Source: Acidimicrobiia bacterium (GTDB lineage Bacteria > Actinomycetota > Acidimicrobiia > Spongiisociales > UBA5794). From it: 64,000 nucleotides of DNA. The notes below the pieces were generated by a model. The model was not told where the DNA came from. It made no database searches and saw only the letters and a program-made list of their open reading frames with translations. This document shows, piece after piece, positions 52,171 through 62,186 of this stretch. The position numbers and the translations under genes were made by a program. The stretch covers positions 1 through 64,000 of the forward strand of contig JANTHO010000003.1 of the NCBI GenBank assembly GCA_024762335.1, in the 5' to 3' direction. Position 1 is the stretch's first letter; every line of letters begins with the position of its first letter.

Positions 52171-53055
52171 TCAAGTCTTGAACAGCAGCCGGCCCCGAAT
52201 GGTCTCTGCCGCGAACGATCCAGACCCGATGATCTCACCGTCGGCTTCGACCAACCAGTCGTCCGGGATGGTCACAGATACACTCGTTCCGACCGTACGT
52301 CTCACCAACCGATGATTCAGATGCCTACCCCGCGTGATTCGTCGGATGATCACAGGGGCATCCTTCCGCGCCCCGGAGATGACCTGGACATCGAACAGAC
52401 CATCACCGACCGAGGCTTCCGGGGCAACGTTCATGCCGCCACCGAAATACTGCCCGATGGCGACCACAACGTTCATCGCCGTGGCCTCGATGACACGGCC
52501 GTCGCAGTCGATCCGAAGATCTCCGGGATGGGTGCGCGCGAGAGCGACCCAGAAGCCCGCGAGGTAGCGCCTCGAGCCGAGCAGATTTGGGAATCGCCGG
52601 GCTTCGACCACGGTTCGAGCAGCGATGCCGGCGTTGGCCGCATTCAAGAAGTAGCGGCGACCGAAGTCTCCCACGAGAAGCCCGAGATCCACCGGCTGCC
52701 GACCCTCCCCCAGGAGATGATCCGCTGCCTCCTCGACCCGCCCGGGTATCCCGAACGTTCGTATGTAGTCGCTTCCGCTTCCTCCGGGGAGGATCGCGAG
52801 CGTCGGCGGTTTCGTCCACGCGAGCGCTTGGAGACCGTTGACGACCAGATTCGCCGTACCGTCTCCCCCGACCGCTACGAAACGGTCGTACCCGAGGCTG
52901 CGCCCCTCGGCAACGATGCCGTCGACCGCCGTCGCGGAGGGTGAGACCCGGATGACATGGTCGAGATCCCTGGCGTTCATCGCACGCTCAACCCTGGCCG
53001 CAAGATCCTCGCCACGGCCTGCTGTCGGATTGACTACCACCCACCACCGGTTCAT
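52171..53055 (-). CDS. Diacylglycerol/sphingosine kinase family protein (YegS-like)
   Basis: WVVVNPTAGRGEDLAARVERAM, VAVGGDGTANLVVNGL, LAILPGGSGSDYIRTFGIPG. Confidence 0.88.
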   Translation of the reverse strand: MNRWWVVVNPTAGRGEDLAARVERAMNARDLDHVIRVSPSATAVDGIVAEGRSLGYDRFVAVGGDGTANLVVNGLQALAWTKPPTLAILPGGSGSDYIRTFGIPGRVEEAADHLLGEGRQPVDLGLLVGDFGRRYFLNAANAGIAARTVVEARRFPNLLGSRRYLAGFWVALARTHPGDLRIDCDGRVIEATAMNVVVAIGQYFGGGMNVAPEASVGDGLFDVQVISGARKDAPVIIRRITRGRHLNHRLVRRTVGTSVSVTIPDDWLVEADGEIIGSGSFAAETIRGRLLFKT

Positions 53056-55592
53056 ACGCGTCCCCCTGCGGCGACAATCCCCCGATCGACTTGTTCAATC
53101 GCCACAGCCGCCACTCCTCGGATGGATGGGAACGTATCTCGGATCTGCCGGGTGAGATCCAGCAACTGCCGACAATTCCGGACGAAGTCGCCTGCGGAGA
53201 ACACATCCTCTCCGAAGATGTCATCGAGAGCCGCCCCGGACGCCCATGCGTACGCGTATGGGGCGAAACCCGGCTCTGGGGGCCCGGTAGCGACAACCCC
53301 GCGCCGCTCCTCTACCGACGTGAGGTCGTCCCAAGCCGCTTCGATCGCCTCGAACCGTTCGGCAACGACCCCGACGAGCCGGGTCTCCTCCGGGTCGGAT
53401 CGTCTCGGCTCGAATGTGAACATCGACACCGTCGCTGCGAATTCGGCAGGCGAAAGGTCATCGAGGAGTCCACGTTCGATCGCCTCGGTGAGCAGCAGGT
53501 CGTGCTCGCTGTAGACACTCCGCAGCCGTCTCCCCTTCGCCGAGAGGTGCCAGTGGTCGACGTAGCCGAGTTCCGAGAGCACGCCGAGTCGGGCATTGAA
53601 ACGGGTCACGATGTCATCCGCCTGCCGCCTCCGCCGCCGCTCGAGACGACGGAGATCTTTCTCCACACGCCGTGCGCGGGCCAGCGCCGCGAGATGTTCA
53701 TCGAGCCTGGGGCAAGACCCGACCGATCCCTCTGCCACGGCCGATTCGTCGACACGTGTCGGCGGCTCGTCCGGCTCCCAGGTCTTCAACAGATCTGCCA
53801 CCGTCGCACAGTACTCGTCGTCCTCCGCGCGGATCGGTACGGGGAGATCGATGCTCCCGAGACGCCGCATCGACGCACCGAACTCCTCCGCCCCGACCTT
53901 CCGTCGTTGGGACGTTGCGGAGAGCAGAAGAAAACGAGGCCGCGCACCGTACCCGCGGACGAGGATCACCCGCGCCTCCCCGTCTCCCAGGTCGACGACG
54001 TCGCCGGAATCCAGGCCGGCGAGGAACGAGCGGATCGCATCAGTCTCCCCACCGGCACCACCGGCCCCGGCTGCGAAGGCCTCGACATCTCCATATTTGC
54101 AGGTTGCTTCGTCCCGGTACCGCTCGGCTTCGCAGCGCCGTTCGGCGATGCGCTCCTCGAGACGACGCGCACGCTCCGCCGCCCGATACTGCGCGAACGA
54201 AGCGCGCAGCAGCTCCTCCGTCCGGGATTTCGGATAGTTCGCGACGAGATTCACCGCCATGTTGTACGAGGGCTCGAATGACGACACCAGTGGGTGGCTT
54301 CCCATGCGAGCGATCTCGGCGACCTTCTGAAATGGTACGTAGGAGCTGTGGAGCACAGCAGCCGTCCCGCTCTCGTCGATGCCGCGACGGCCCGCTCTGC
54401 CGGTCAGCTGCGTGTAGTCCCCCGGCCGGAGCAACTCATGCGACTCGCCGTTGAACTTGCTGAACGACTCGAGCACAACGGCTCTGGCAGGCATGTTGAT
54501 TCCGAGAGCGAGGGTCTCGGTGGCGAACACCAGCTTGAGATGACCTGCGGCGAAGAGTCGCTCGATCGCTTCTTTGAACGCGGGAACCATGCCGGCGTGA
54601 TGCGCCGCAACCCCCGATTCGAGCATCGAGAGCCACGACTCGAATCCGAGAACTCCCAGATCGACCGGGTCCAGCCCCCCGGTCGCTTCGGCAACGACCG
54701 ATCGAATTGCTTCTCGCTCGGCGGCCGATGTGAGCCGCAACCCGGAGGCGGCAACCGTCGCCGCTGCCTGCTCGCAGCCGGCCCGGGAGAAGATGAAGTA
54801 GATCGCCGGGAGCTTGTCCGCGCCGAGGAGCGCCTCAGCGACCTCCAATCGCCGCGGCGTTCCGAATCTCCGATGACGCCCTCTCCCCTTCCTGAGCAGG
54901 TTGAGCACTCGCCTGTTCGGACGGGTTCCGTTCCGGTCGAAGACCGGGAACCACTCGACCGCGTCCCCGTGGAACCGGTCGCGCACCAGGTACATCGACT
55001 CGAGAGGCACCGGTCGCCGTTCCTCTACGACCAGGTCTGTGGGACCTCGCCTCGATCGCATCCAACCGGTGAACTCCTCGGCGTTCGCGATCGTCGCGGA
55101 CAGGTTGACGAGCTGGATGCCCTGGGGAAGATGAATGATCACTTCCTCCCACACCGATCCGCGGTACCGGTCCTGGAGGTAGTGGACCTCGTCGAGGATC
55201 ACGATGCCGAGATCGTCGAGCACGGCCGGATCCGCGTAGATCATGTTCCGCAGCACTTCGGTGGTCATCACAACCGTCGGAGCGTCGCCATTGATGCTGT
55301 TGTCTCCGGTCAGGAGGCCCGTGCCGGCGGCCCCGTACCGCCCGACGAAGTCACGGTACTTCTGATTGGAGAGAGCTTTGATCGGGGCCGTATAGAAAGC
55401 ACGCTTCCCTGCGGCGAGCGCGATCTCGATCGCGGCTTCAGCGATCAGCGTCTTGCCCGAACCCGTCGGCGCGGTGACAACAACCGATCGTCCCTGCTCG
55501 ATCGACTGTATGGCCTGGATCTGGAACAGATCTGGTTCGAACGGCTCGCTCTCGAGGAATCGACGAGCAGGTTCGCCGAGTGTGGAGGTCAT
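53052..55592 (-). CDS. helY: Ski2/Mtr4-like DEAD/DEAH-box helicase (HelY)
   Basis: TAPTGSGKTLIAEAAIEIAL, LDEVHYLQDRYRGSVWEEV, VNLSATIANAEEF, AHHAGMVPAFKEAIERLFAAGHLKLVFATETLALGINMPARAVV, QLTGRAGRRGIDE; next to tatC/tatA as in other Actinobacteria. Confidence 0.9.
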   Translation of the reverse strand: MTSTLGEPARRFLESEPFEPDLFQIQAIQSIEQGRSVVVTAPTGSGKTLIAEAAIEIALAAGKRAFYTAPIKALSNQKYRDFVGRYGAAGTGLLTGDNSINGDAPTVVMTTEVLRNMIYADPAVLDDLGIVILDEVHYLQDRYRGSVWEEVIIHLPQGIQLVNLSATIANAEEFTGWMRSRRGPTDLVVEERRPVPLESMYLVRDRFHGDAVEWFPVFDRNGTRPNRRVLNLLRKGRGRHRRFGTPRRLEVAEALLGADKLPAIYFIFSRAGCEQAAATVAASGLRLTSAAEREAIRSVVAEATGGLDPVDLGVLGFESWLSMLESGVAAHHAGMVPAFKEAIERLFAAGHLKLVFATETLALGINMPARAVVLESFSKFNGESHELLRPGDYTQLTGRAGRRGIDESGTAAVLHSSYVPFQKVAEIARMGSHPLVSSFEPSYNMAVNLVANYPKSRTEELLRASFAQYRAAERARRLEERIAERRCEAERYRDEATCKYGDVEAFAAGAGGAGGETDAIRSFLAGLDSGDVVDLGDGEARVILVRGYGARPRFLLLSATSQRRKVGAEEFGASMRRLGSIDLPVPIRAEDDEYCATVADLLKTWEPDEPPTRVDESAVAEGSVGSCPRLDEHLAALARARRVEKDLRRLERRRRRQADDIVTRFNARLGVLSELGYVDHWHLSAKGRRLRSVYSEHDLLLTEAIERGLLDDLSPAEFAATVSMFTFEPRRSDPEETRLVGVVAERFEAIEAAWDDLTSVEERRGVVATGPPEPGFAPYAYAWASGAALDDIFGEDVFSAGDFVRNCRQLLDLTRQIRDTFPSIRGVAAVAIEQVDRGIVAAGGRV

Positions 55593-56305
55593 TTCCTGAG
55601 GATCCAGCGTACGGCGAGGATCGCGAGCTCGTAGAGAAGGTACATGGGAACGGCGAGCATCGAGAGTGTGAGCGGGTCCCCGGTCGGTGTGATGATCGCA
55701 GCGAAGACGACGATTACCAGAACCGCCCAACGGCGTCCTTTGCGGAGTTGGGCGCTGCCGATGGCGCCGACCGCGGCCGCAGCGAAGATGAACACGGGAA
55801 ACTCGAACGAGATTCCGAATGCAAGGATGAACCGCATCGCGAACTTGAGGTAGAAATCGGCTCCGATCACCGGTTCGAGTGAGTCGCCACCGAACTCGAG
55901 GAGGAAGCCAAGACCCCTGGAGAGTGCCCAGTAACCGACGCCGATGCCGATGAGAAAGAGTGTGACAAAGACCGTGACGATCGGTACGGCCCACCGCTTC
56001 TCTTTCGAGGTCAAGGCAGGGGCCACGAATCGCCACAGCTGATACAGCACGATCGGGCTTGCGATGATGAACCCCCCGAACAGGCTCATCCTCATCACCA
56101 GCGAGAACGCCTCCGTCGGGCGGAAGAAGGCGAGGCTCGCGTCCGGGATCGCGATCTCGTACGGTCTCGTCAGTACCTCGAGAATCCAATCGCTCGCGAA
56201 AAAGGCCACAATCGTCCCGAGACCGACGGCGATCAACGACTTGACGATCCGGTTCCGAAGCTCTTCGAGGTGCTCCATGAACGGGACGGCTGCCGGCTGG
56301 GTCAC
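55589..56305 (-). CDS. tatC: Twin-arginine translocase subunit TatC
   Basis: MEHLEELRNRIVKSLIAVGLG, six TM segments, ILAFGISFEFPVFIF. Confidence 0.94.
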   Translation of the reverse strand: MTQPAAVPFMEHLEELRNRIVKSLIAVGLGTIVAFFASDWILEVLTRPYEIAIPDASLAFFRPTEAFSLVMRMSLFGGFIIASPIVLYQLWRFVAPALTSKEKRWAVPIVTVFVTLFLIGIGVGYWALSRGLGFLLEFGGDSLEPVIGADFYLKFAMRFILAFGISFEFPVFIFAAAAVGAIGSAQLRKGRRWAVLVIVVFAAIITPTGDPLTLSMLAVPMYLLYELAILAVRWILRK

Positions 56306-56673
56306 GACGGGCCCACCGGATCATCATCCGATTCCGCGACGTCGTCCGGCCCGACCTCGCCATCGTCATCGTCTTTGGCTTCAGCCGGCCCCTTGGATTC
56401 GGGCGTCGTCGGTGAGGCCTCGGTGCCGAGAGACGTCACCGCTTTCGTGAGATCAGACTTGATGCCGTCGAAATCCTGCTTCACGCTCTTGATCGGCGCG
56501 ATGGTGGCTTCGTAGTCGGTGCCGAGCGACTCGGTGAGGCCGGACGAGATGTCCCGCAGCTTTGCCATGAGTTCTCCGGCGCGTCGCGCAAGGTCCGGTA
56601 GTCGGCGCGGACCGAACACGATCAGGATGACGAGAACGATGACCACGATCTCGGAGAACGACAAACTTCCCAT
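56302..56673 (-). CDS. tatA: Twin-arginine translocase TatA/TatB-type subunit
   Basis: MGSLSFSEIVVIVLVILIVFGPRRLPDLARRAGELMAKLRD. ATG is 7 nt after TACCAT. Confidence 0.88.
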   Translation of the reverse strand: MGSLSFSEIVVIVLVILIVFGPRRLPDLARRAGELMAKLRDISSGLTESLGTDYEATIAPIKSVKQDFDGIKSDLTKAVTSLGTEASPTTPESKGPAEAKDDDDGEVGPDDVAESDDDPVGPS

Positions 56674-56736
56674 GGGGAAGATGGTAGAACCGGCGGGCGT
56701 CGTTCGTCGCCGTTCCCTCTCGAACCCGAAACCTAT

Positions 56737-56766
56737 GGTGCCCCCGGGATGTCTCCCGGAGGCACC
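56737..56766. terminator. Strong GC hairpin (terminator or attenuator-like)
   Basis: GGTGCCcCCGGGATGTCTCCCGGaGGCACC in the intergenic region between the zinc-ribbon gene and tatA; no U-tract seen. Confidence 0.4.
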
Positions 56767-56794
56767 TGCGACCCCTCAGCTCATGCCCGCCCGG

Positions 56795-57109
56795 TCACGA
56801 ATCTGATGCGACGAGTTCCTTGAACCATCCATGGCCGTCGAGGGCACGGGAGAAAGCGGCAATCTCGTCTTCCGAGATGGGGCTTGCAGTCGCCACGACG
56901 TCGTACCCGACCCCGGTCGCGAGCAACACACTGACGACTCTCCGGCTCGCCGGACGACGCTGAACGGTTCCGCAGAACGGGCAGCTGAAGCGATAGCGAC
57001 CTTCATCTGCTCCCGGGGACAGTTCCAGACCGACGTCGTCGATGGTGAGTTCAACATCTCCGCAGGTGCTGCACGTCGTTCGGATGGTGGTCATTGTGAT
57101 TCGCTCCAT
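56795..57109 (-). CDS. Hypothetical double-CxxC zinc-ribbon-like protein
   Basis: TTCSTCGDVELTIDDVGLELSPGADEGRYRFSCPFCGTVQRR; located between tatA and pafC. Confidence 0.65.
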   Translation of the reverse strand: MERITMTTIRTTCSTCGDVELTIDDVGLELSPGADEGRYRFSCPFCGTVQRRPASRRVVSVLLATGVGYDVVATASPISEDEIAAFSRALDGHGWFKELVASDS

Positions 57110-57175
57110 TGCCAGCGTCGAATACAACATCGGCATCCGAGTCCATCACTGAATGACTATTTCCTTCTAGTCACT

Positions 57176-58114
57176 TCACGCGGTGTGGGAGTAGCGCACC
57201 AAGATTCTCGATCGAAGATCGTCGAGCGCGGAACCGACCTCTGCTCCTTCGACGAGCGTGGCGTCGCTCCCCAATCGCAGAAGCAACCGGGCAATGACAA
57301 GCGGATCCGAGGCCGCCATGCGGATCGTGAGACCAGCGCTTCTCCGGCTAACAACCTCGACCGGGTAGTACTCCGCAACCCATTGCGCCGTCGCCCCCAG
57401 ACGGATCGTTGCATGAACGTCATCGTCGCCCGGCATGTACCGCAGGGTTGCTCTTCTCCCCGTCTCTTCCGGCGTGAATTGTTCCCCCGTCGGGGTCGCG
57501 GTGCGAATCCGATCGATCCGAAAGACCCGCTCCGATCCAACGCGCCTGCAGTATCCAGATACGTACCAGTTCCCCAGCGTCGTGAACACCGACCACGGCT
57601 CGATGTCGCGGATGGTGTTCTTCCCCGAAGCGATCGATGTGTGGTCGATACGTACGACCACACCGTCGACTGCGGCGGTTCGCAACACGTCTGCCAGGGG
57701 CGGTTCCGGCATGTCCACGACGACGGAGTCTTCGCCGCCTGGGATAAGCGTCTCTTCGAGCTTGCGTATGGCCCGGTCGAGACTCTCGCCGCCCAGTCCT
57801 GCCGACTGCACGCCTTTCGCTGAAGCGAGGAGCCCAAGCATCTCGGCGGCGGTGAGACGAAGCGGACGGGAGAAGTAGTCGGCCATCTCGACCGTCACCT
57901 CATCGTCATCGATCGTCGCATCCATCAGGTCCCCGGGTCCGTAGCCGGGAAGCCCGCAGACGAAGACGGTGTTCAGATCCTTGGCGAGTTCGGCATGTGT
58001 GTACCCGAAGCGACGGCACACCTCGTCGACGTGCGCCCCGGGATTGGCGATCACCCATGGAAGCATCGCGAGGACCCGGTTGATCCGTCCTGCCGTCCTC
58101 GGAGAGTTCGTCAT
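57176..58114 (-). CDS. pafC: WYL-domain regulator (PafC-like)
   Basis: RINRVLAMLPWVIANPGAHVDEVCRRFGYTHAELAKDLNTVFVCGLPGYGPGDLMD; WSVFTTLGNWYVSGYCRRVGSERVFRIDRI; paired with second WYL gene beside pafA. Confidence 0.85.
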   Translation of the reverse strand: MTNSPRTAGRINRVLAMLPWVIANPGAHVDEVCRRFGYTHAELAKDLNTVFVCGLPGYGPGDLMDATIDDDEVTVEMADYFSRPLRLTAAEMLGLLASAKGVQSAGLGGESLDRAIRKLEETLIPGGEDSVVVDMPEPPLADVLRTAAVDGVVVRIDHTSIASGKNTIRDIEPWSVFTTLGNWYVSGYCRRVGSERVFRIDRIRTATPTGEQFTPEETGRRATLRYMPGDDDVHATIRLGATAQWVAEYYPVEVVSRRSAGLTIRMAASDPLVIARLLLRLGSDATLVEGAEVGSALDDLRSRILVRYSHTA

Positions 58115-59034
58115 GGTCCCTCCACCAGCGCGACGAGCCGCGATCGCAGATCTTCGGGGGTGATGATCTCTGCCCTATCTTCGAATCCGATGAGCCATCC
58201 GATGAACGCATCCGGCGATGCGATCTCGACTTCGGCCAGCATCGATCCGTCCGGATCAGTCGTGACCTTCGCACGGGATCCGAGCTCGCGTCGGGCGATC
58301 CATGCCACGTCCGGGTCGAACAGCACGGTCGCCGTCACGGACTGATCTCCCGCTTCCCACGGTTCCCGGACGACCCAATCGGCCGGGTTGAAATCCACGG
58401 GCCGGGTGAAAGCGCCGTCGCCGGGTTCCTGCACGATGGCCGATGCCCGATCGAGCCTGAATACCTTGACACTGTCACGACCGGTCTCCCGCGCGACGAG
58501 GTACCAACGTCCGCGGCGATGGACGAGCCCGTACGGGCGGACCCGGCGTTGTGTGCCGCGATATTCGAACGAAAGGATTCGGCGCTCTGAGATTGCTTCG
58601 AATGTGTCGGCGACGGATTCAGCTTGATCTCCGAGATCCGCTCCGAGCTGGGTACCGGCACTGTTCGCCGCGACACCGCCGAGTTTCATCAGCGCTTCTT
58701 CACCGTACGAACGACCCCCGAGCCCAACGGCCTGCACGGCGAGGGCCAGCGCCACTCGCTCGTCGTCGCTGAGGCCGGGGTCGGTGAGCGAATACCGATC
58801 TCCATCGACGGCGTACCCGAATTCGACCTCGAAAACGTCGGTGGCTTCACGTTCGATCGGGATTCCGAGATCGCGAAGCAAAGCCTTGTCGCGCTCGAAG
58901 GTCCTGTGGAACGCAGCGTCGCTGTCCCGGTCGTAGCCCGCGACGGTATTCCGGATCTCGCTTGCCGTCACCGGCCGATCGACGGTGAGGAGAAAGGCGA
59001 GGAGATTGAGGATCCGTTCGATGACTCGTTGCAT
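58111..59034 (-). CDS. pafB: WYL-domain regulator (PafB-like)
   Basis: RILNLLAFLLTVDRPVTASEIRNTVAGY; RRVRPYGLVHRRGRWYLVARETGRDSVKVFRLDR. Confidence 0.85.
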   Translation of the reverse strand: MQRVIERILNLLAFLLTVDRPVTASEIRNTVAGYDRDSDAAFHRTFERDKALLRDLGIPIEREATDVFEVEFGYAVDGDRYSLTDPGLSDDERVALALAVQAVGLGGRSYGEEALMKLGGVAANSAGTQLGADLGDQAESVADTFEAISERRILSFEYRGTQRRVRPYGLVHRRGRWYLVARETGRDSVKVFRLDRASAIVQEPGDGAFTRPVDFNPADWVVREPWEAGDQSVTATVLFDPDVAWIARRELGSRAKVTTDPDGSMLAEVEIASPDAFIGWLIGFEDRAEIITPEDLRSRLVALVEGP

Positions 59035-59046
59035 GCATCTCGGACG

Positions 59047-60402
59047 CTACAGCGAAGCGATCAGCTTTTCGACCCTTTCGTCGACCGCCCGGAACGGGTC
59101 CTTGCACAGGATGGTGCGTTGCGCCTGGTCGTTGAGTTTCAGATGCACCCAATCGACGGTGAAATCCCTGTTCTTCGCTTTGGCCGCCTTGATGAAGCCA
59201 CCCCGGAGACGGGCCCTGGTGGTTGCCGGTGGCTGGGTCATCGCGGTGTCGATCGCGGCGTCCGTCACGACGCGATCCATCATGCCCTTCCGCTCCAGCA
59301 GGTAGTACAAGCCTCGCGACCGGTTCACGTCGTGGTAGGCGAGGTCGAGCAGTGCGATGCGCGGAGATGACATGGCGAGTCCGTGCTTGGCCCCGTACCG
59401 TTCGAGGAGATGCAGTTTCGCCACCCAGTCGACCTCACGCGACAGCGTCATCGGATCCTTCTCGAGGCCGGTGAGCAGATGCTCCCACATGCCGATGGCC
59501 CGGTCGATCTCCGGGGAGAACCCTGTGGTCCGGGCGTACCGCATCGCCCGTTCGAGGAACTCCCATTGCATGTCGAGCGCTGAGAGTTCCCGCCCGTTGG
59601 AGAGGCGAATCGGACGTTTGCAGGTCGTGTCGATCGCCACCTCGCGAATAGCGCGGATCGGGTTCTCGAGGGTCATGTCGCGGAACACCACGTCGTCTTC
59701 CAGCATTTGCAACAGTGCCGCCGTCGTGCCGACCTTGGCGTACGTCACGTACTCGGACATGTTCGAGTCACCGGCGATCACATGGAGACGCCGATAGTGC
59801 TCCGCATCGGCGTGCGGCTCGTCTCGCGTGTTGATGATCGGGCGACTCCGAGTCGTCGCGGAAGAGCTCCCTTCCCAGATGTGCTCGGCACGCTGGGACA
59901 TGGAGTAGACGGTCCCCCGCGGCGTCTCCAGAACCTTTCCCGCCCCTGCGAAGATCTGCCGGCTCACGAAGAACGGTATGAGAGTGTCGATGGTTCGTTG
60001 AAAGTTGTCCGAGCGGCCGACCAGGAAGTTCTCGTGGCATCCGTACGAGTTGCCGGCCGAATCCGTGTTGTTCTTGAAGAGGTAGATGTCTCCGCGGATG
60101 CCCTCTTCGACCAACCGCCGCTCTGCCGACTCTACGAGGCCCTCGAGGATTCGTTCGCCGGCTTTGTCCTGTGCGATGAGATCGCCGAGCGAGTCGCACT
60201 CGGCGGTTGCATATTCAGGATGGCTGCCCACGTCGAGGTAGAGCCGAGCCCCGTTCTCGAGAAATACGTTCGACGACCTGCCCCACGATACGACCCGTCG
60301 GAACAGGTAGCGGGCGACCTCATCCGAGGACAGGCGTCGCTGGCCGTGCAGCGTGCACGTGACGCCGTACTCGCTTTCGATGCCGTAGATCCTTCGCTTC
60401 AC
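59047..60402 (-). CDS. pafA: Pup--protein ligase PafA
   Basis: [91 protein letters not shown]. Start revised to GTG 60402, 6 nt after TACGCT. Confidence 0.95.
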   Translation of the reverse strand: MKRRIYGIESEYGVTCTLHGQRRLSSDEVARYLFRRVVSWGRSSNVFLENGARLYLDVGSHPEYATAECDSLGDLIAQDKAGERILEGLVESAERRLVEEGIRGDIYLFKNNTDSAGNSYGCHENFLVGRSDNFQRTIDTLIPFFVSRQIFAGAGKVLETPRGTVYSMSQRAEHIWEGSSSATTRSRPIINTRDEPHADAEHYRRLHVIAGDSNMSEYVTYAKVGTTAALLQMLEDDVVFRDMTLENPIRAIREVAIDTTCKRPIRLSNGRELSALDMQWEFLERAMRYARTTGFSPEIDRAIGMWEHLLTGLEKDPMTLSREVDWVAKLHLLERYGAKHGLAMSSPRIALLDLAYHDVNRSRGLYYLLERKGMMDRVVTDAAIDTAMTQPPATTRARLRGGFIKAAKAKNRDFTVDWVHLKLNDQAQRTILCKDPFRAVDERVEKLIASL

Positions 60403-60469
60403 CAGGTCAGCGTACCCCGTCGACGGAATCGTCGTCACGGCATCGGCGAACATGTGTCAGAATCGGTCC

Positions 60470-60721
60470 ATGGCACGTCACAGAGATCCGGACCCGAAGA
60501 GCGACGATCGGCATCTCGGCCCACTGGTCCGGATCGGAGATCCCGGTGAGGCGAATGTCATCGCGGCCATGCTGCGGTCCGCCGGCATCGACGTGAGGAT
60601 GCACGGAGCATCCTTCGGTCCATATCCCGTGGGGATCGGTGAACTCGCCGAGGTCGAGATCTGGGTCGATATCGACGACCTCGATGATGCTCGCAGCATT
60701 CTGGCGGACTATCAGGAGTGA
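60470..60721 (+). CDS. DUF2007-like putative signal-transducing protein
   Basis: LVRIGDPGEANVIAAMLRSAGIDVRMHG...LAEVEIWVDIDDLDDARSILADYQE. Confidence 0.7.
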   Translation: MARHRDPDPKSDDRHLGPLVRIGDPGEANVIAAMLRSAGIDVRMHGASFGPYPVGIGELAEVEIWVDIDDLDDARSILADYQE

Positions 60722-60729
60722 CGTCGATC

Positions 60730-61401
60730 TCAGTCGGTTGCCGAGAGGGCGGCGGCGTCGAGCCTCCGGAACGTGCGGCGCCCTTGTGTGCGATCGAGCA
60801 CAGCCGCTTCCCACGCTTCGTCCGGAATCTCCGCTTCGGTGATCGACCCGATCGCGGTGCGGATGACGGCGATCGCCTCATCCAGCGTCATATCGGGCCG
60901 GTAGGCGGCACCGATCGCTTCGCGCAGTCGCTCTTCTTCGCCGCCGAGCGTTGCGAATCCCTCTTCGTCGCGAAGTGTTCCGTCGTACCGCACGTGGTAC
61001 AGATGGTTGTCGTCGTCCCCGAGTTCCGCGACGACGATCTCGACCTCGTACGGCTTGACTTCATGGGTGAAGATCTGGCCGAGCGTCTGCGAGTACGCGT
61101 TCGCGAGACCCTTTCCGGTCACATCGGCCCGTGCATACGCGTAGCCTTTCACATCGGCATAGCGGATCCCGGCGACACGCAGCGTTTCGAACTCGTTGAA
61201 CCGTCCGACACCGGCAAATGCGACCCGGTCGTACACCTCGCCGATCTTGTGGAGTGACCGGCTCGGGTTCTCTCCCATCAGCAGAATCCCCCGGTCGTAC
61301 TCGATCACGGCGATGGGCCTGCCGCGCTGGATCCCCTTCCTCGCGAACTCGGCACGATCCTTGATGAGTTGCTCGGGCGGAACGTAGAACGGGGCCGTCA
61401 C
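60730..61401 (-). CDS. prcA: 20S proteasome alpha subunit
   Basis: FYVPPEQLIKDRAEFARKGIQRGRPIAVIEYDRGILLMGENPSRSLHKIGEVYDRVAFAGVGRFNEFE; pupylation gene cluster. Confidence 0.95.
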   Translation of the reverse strand: MTAPFYVPPEQLIKDRAEFARKGIQRGRPIAVIEYDRGILLMGENPSRSLHKIGEVYDRVAFAGVGRFNEFETLRVAGIRYADVKGYAYARADVTGKGLANAYSQTLGQIFTHEVKPYEVEIVVAELGDDDNHLYHVRYDGTLRDEEGFATLGGEEERLREAIGAAYRPDMTLDEAIAVIRTAIGSITEAEIPDEAWEAAVLDRTQGRRTFRRLDAAALSATD

Positions 61402-62186
61402 GGGCGGGCCTCCATCACCTCGGCGGCCACAGGAGCGATTTCCGTGTCCGGAACTTCACGATATCCGGCACCGGTCACCATCACGAGGTTCGGGTAGATG
61501 CCGCGCCTGGGGTCGGGGCCGCCGGTGGCGGAATCCTCTTCGGAGGCTGCGACGAGCGCTTCGACGGCCATCCGAATCGCCGCCCCCTCATCGAGTCCCT
61601 CACTCCAGGCCGACTTGAGGAACGCTCTGGCCTCTGCACCACCGGATCCGGTCGTTGCGTAGTCCTGCTCCTCGTACCGGCCGCCGACGACGTCGTAGCT
61701 GTAGAGCTTGCCGACCTGTTCACGATCGTCGAATCCGCAGAAGAGCGGCACAACGACAAGGCCCTGAAAAGCCAACGGAAGGTTGCCGCGCACCATGCGA
61801 GCCAGGTAATTCGCTTTGCCGTCGAGGCTGAGGCGCGTCCCTTCGATCTTCTCATAGTGTTCGAGTTCCGTCTGGAAGAGTTTCGTGAGCTCGGTCGCCA
61901 TGCCAGCCGTTCCGGAGATCGCGACGGCGGATCGGTCGTCCGCCGGATAGACCTTCCTGATCCGTCGGTGAGCGATGACGTTGCCAGCAGTGGCGCGCCG
62001 ATCACCTGCCATGAGTACGCCGTCGGCCCATCTCAGTGCGAGAATGGTTGTCGCCTCCGGGATATCCATGCCCCCCGAGGGAACGTCCCAGGTCGGCGTC
62101 ATCCCGTGCTGTTCGAGAACCGAGACGAAACTCGCCTCCGGAACGATCGGGGGTTCATTTGACGGAAGCCGCTTCGAGATATTCAC
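61398..62186 (-). CDS. prcB: 20S proteasome beta subunit with propeptide
   Basis: PEATTILALRWADGVLMAGDRRATAGNVIAHRRIRKVYPADDRSAVAISGTAGMA. Confidence 0.95.
   Translation of the reverse strand: MNISKRLPSNEPPIVPEASFVSVLEQHGMTPTWDVPSGGMDIPEATTILALRWADGVLMAGDRRATAGNVIAHRRIRKVYPADDRSAVAISGTAGMATELTKLFQTELEHYEKIEGTRLSLDGKANYLARMVRGNLPLAFQGLVVVPLFCGFDDREQVGKLYSYDVVGGRYEEQDYATTGSGGAEARAFLKSAWSEGLDEGAAIRMAVEALVAASEEDSATGGPDPRRGIYPNLVMVTGAGYREVPDTEIAPVAAEVMEARP

Noticed and set aside
53091-55634. 396-aa and 446-aa plus ORFs
   Set aside because: Antisense to the HelY helicase.
60402-60453. PafA start at ATG 60453 as in the ORF track
   Set aside because: PafA homologues begin near [13 protein letters not shown]; the GTG at 60402 preceded by TACGCT-6 nt is a better start.
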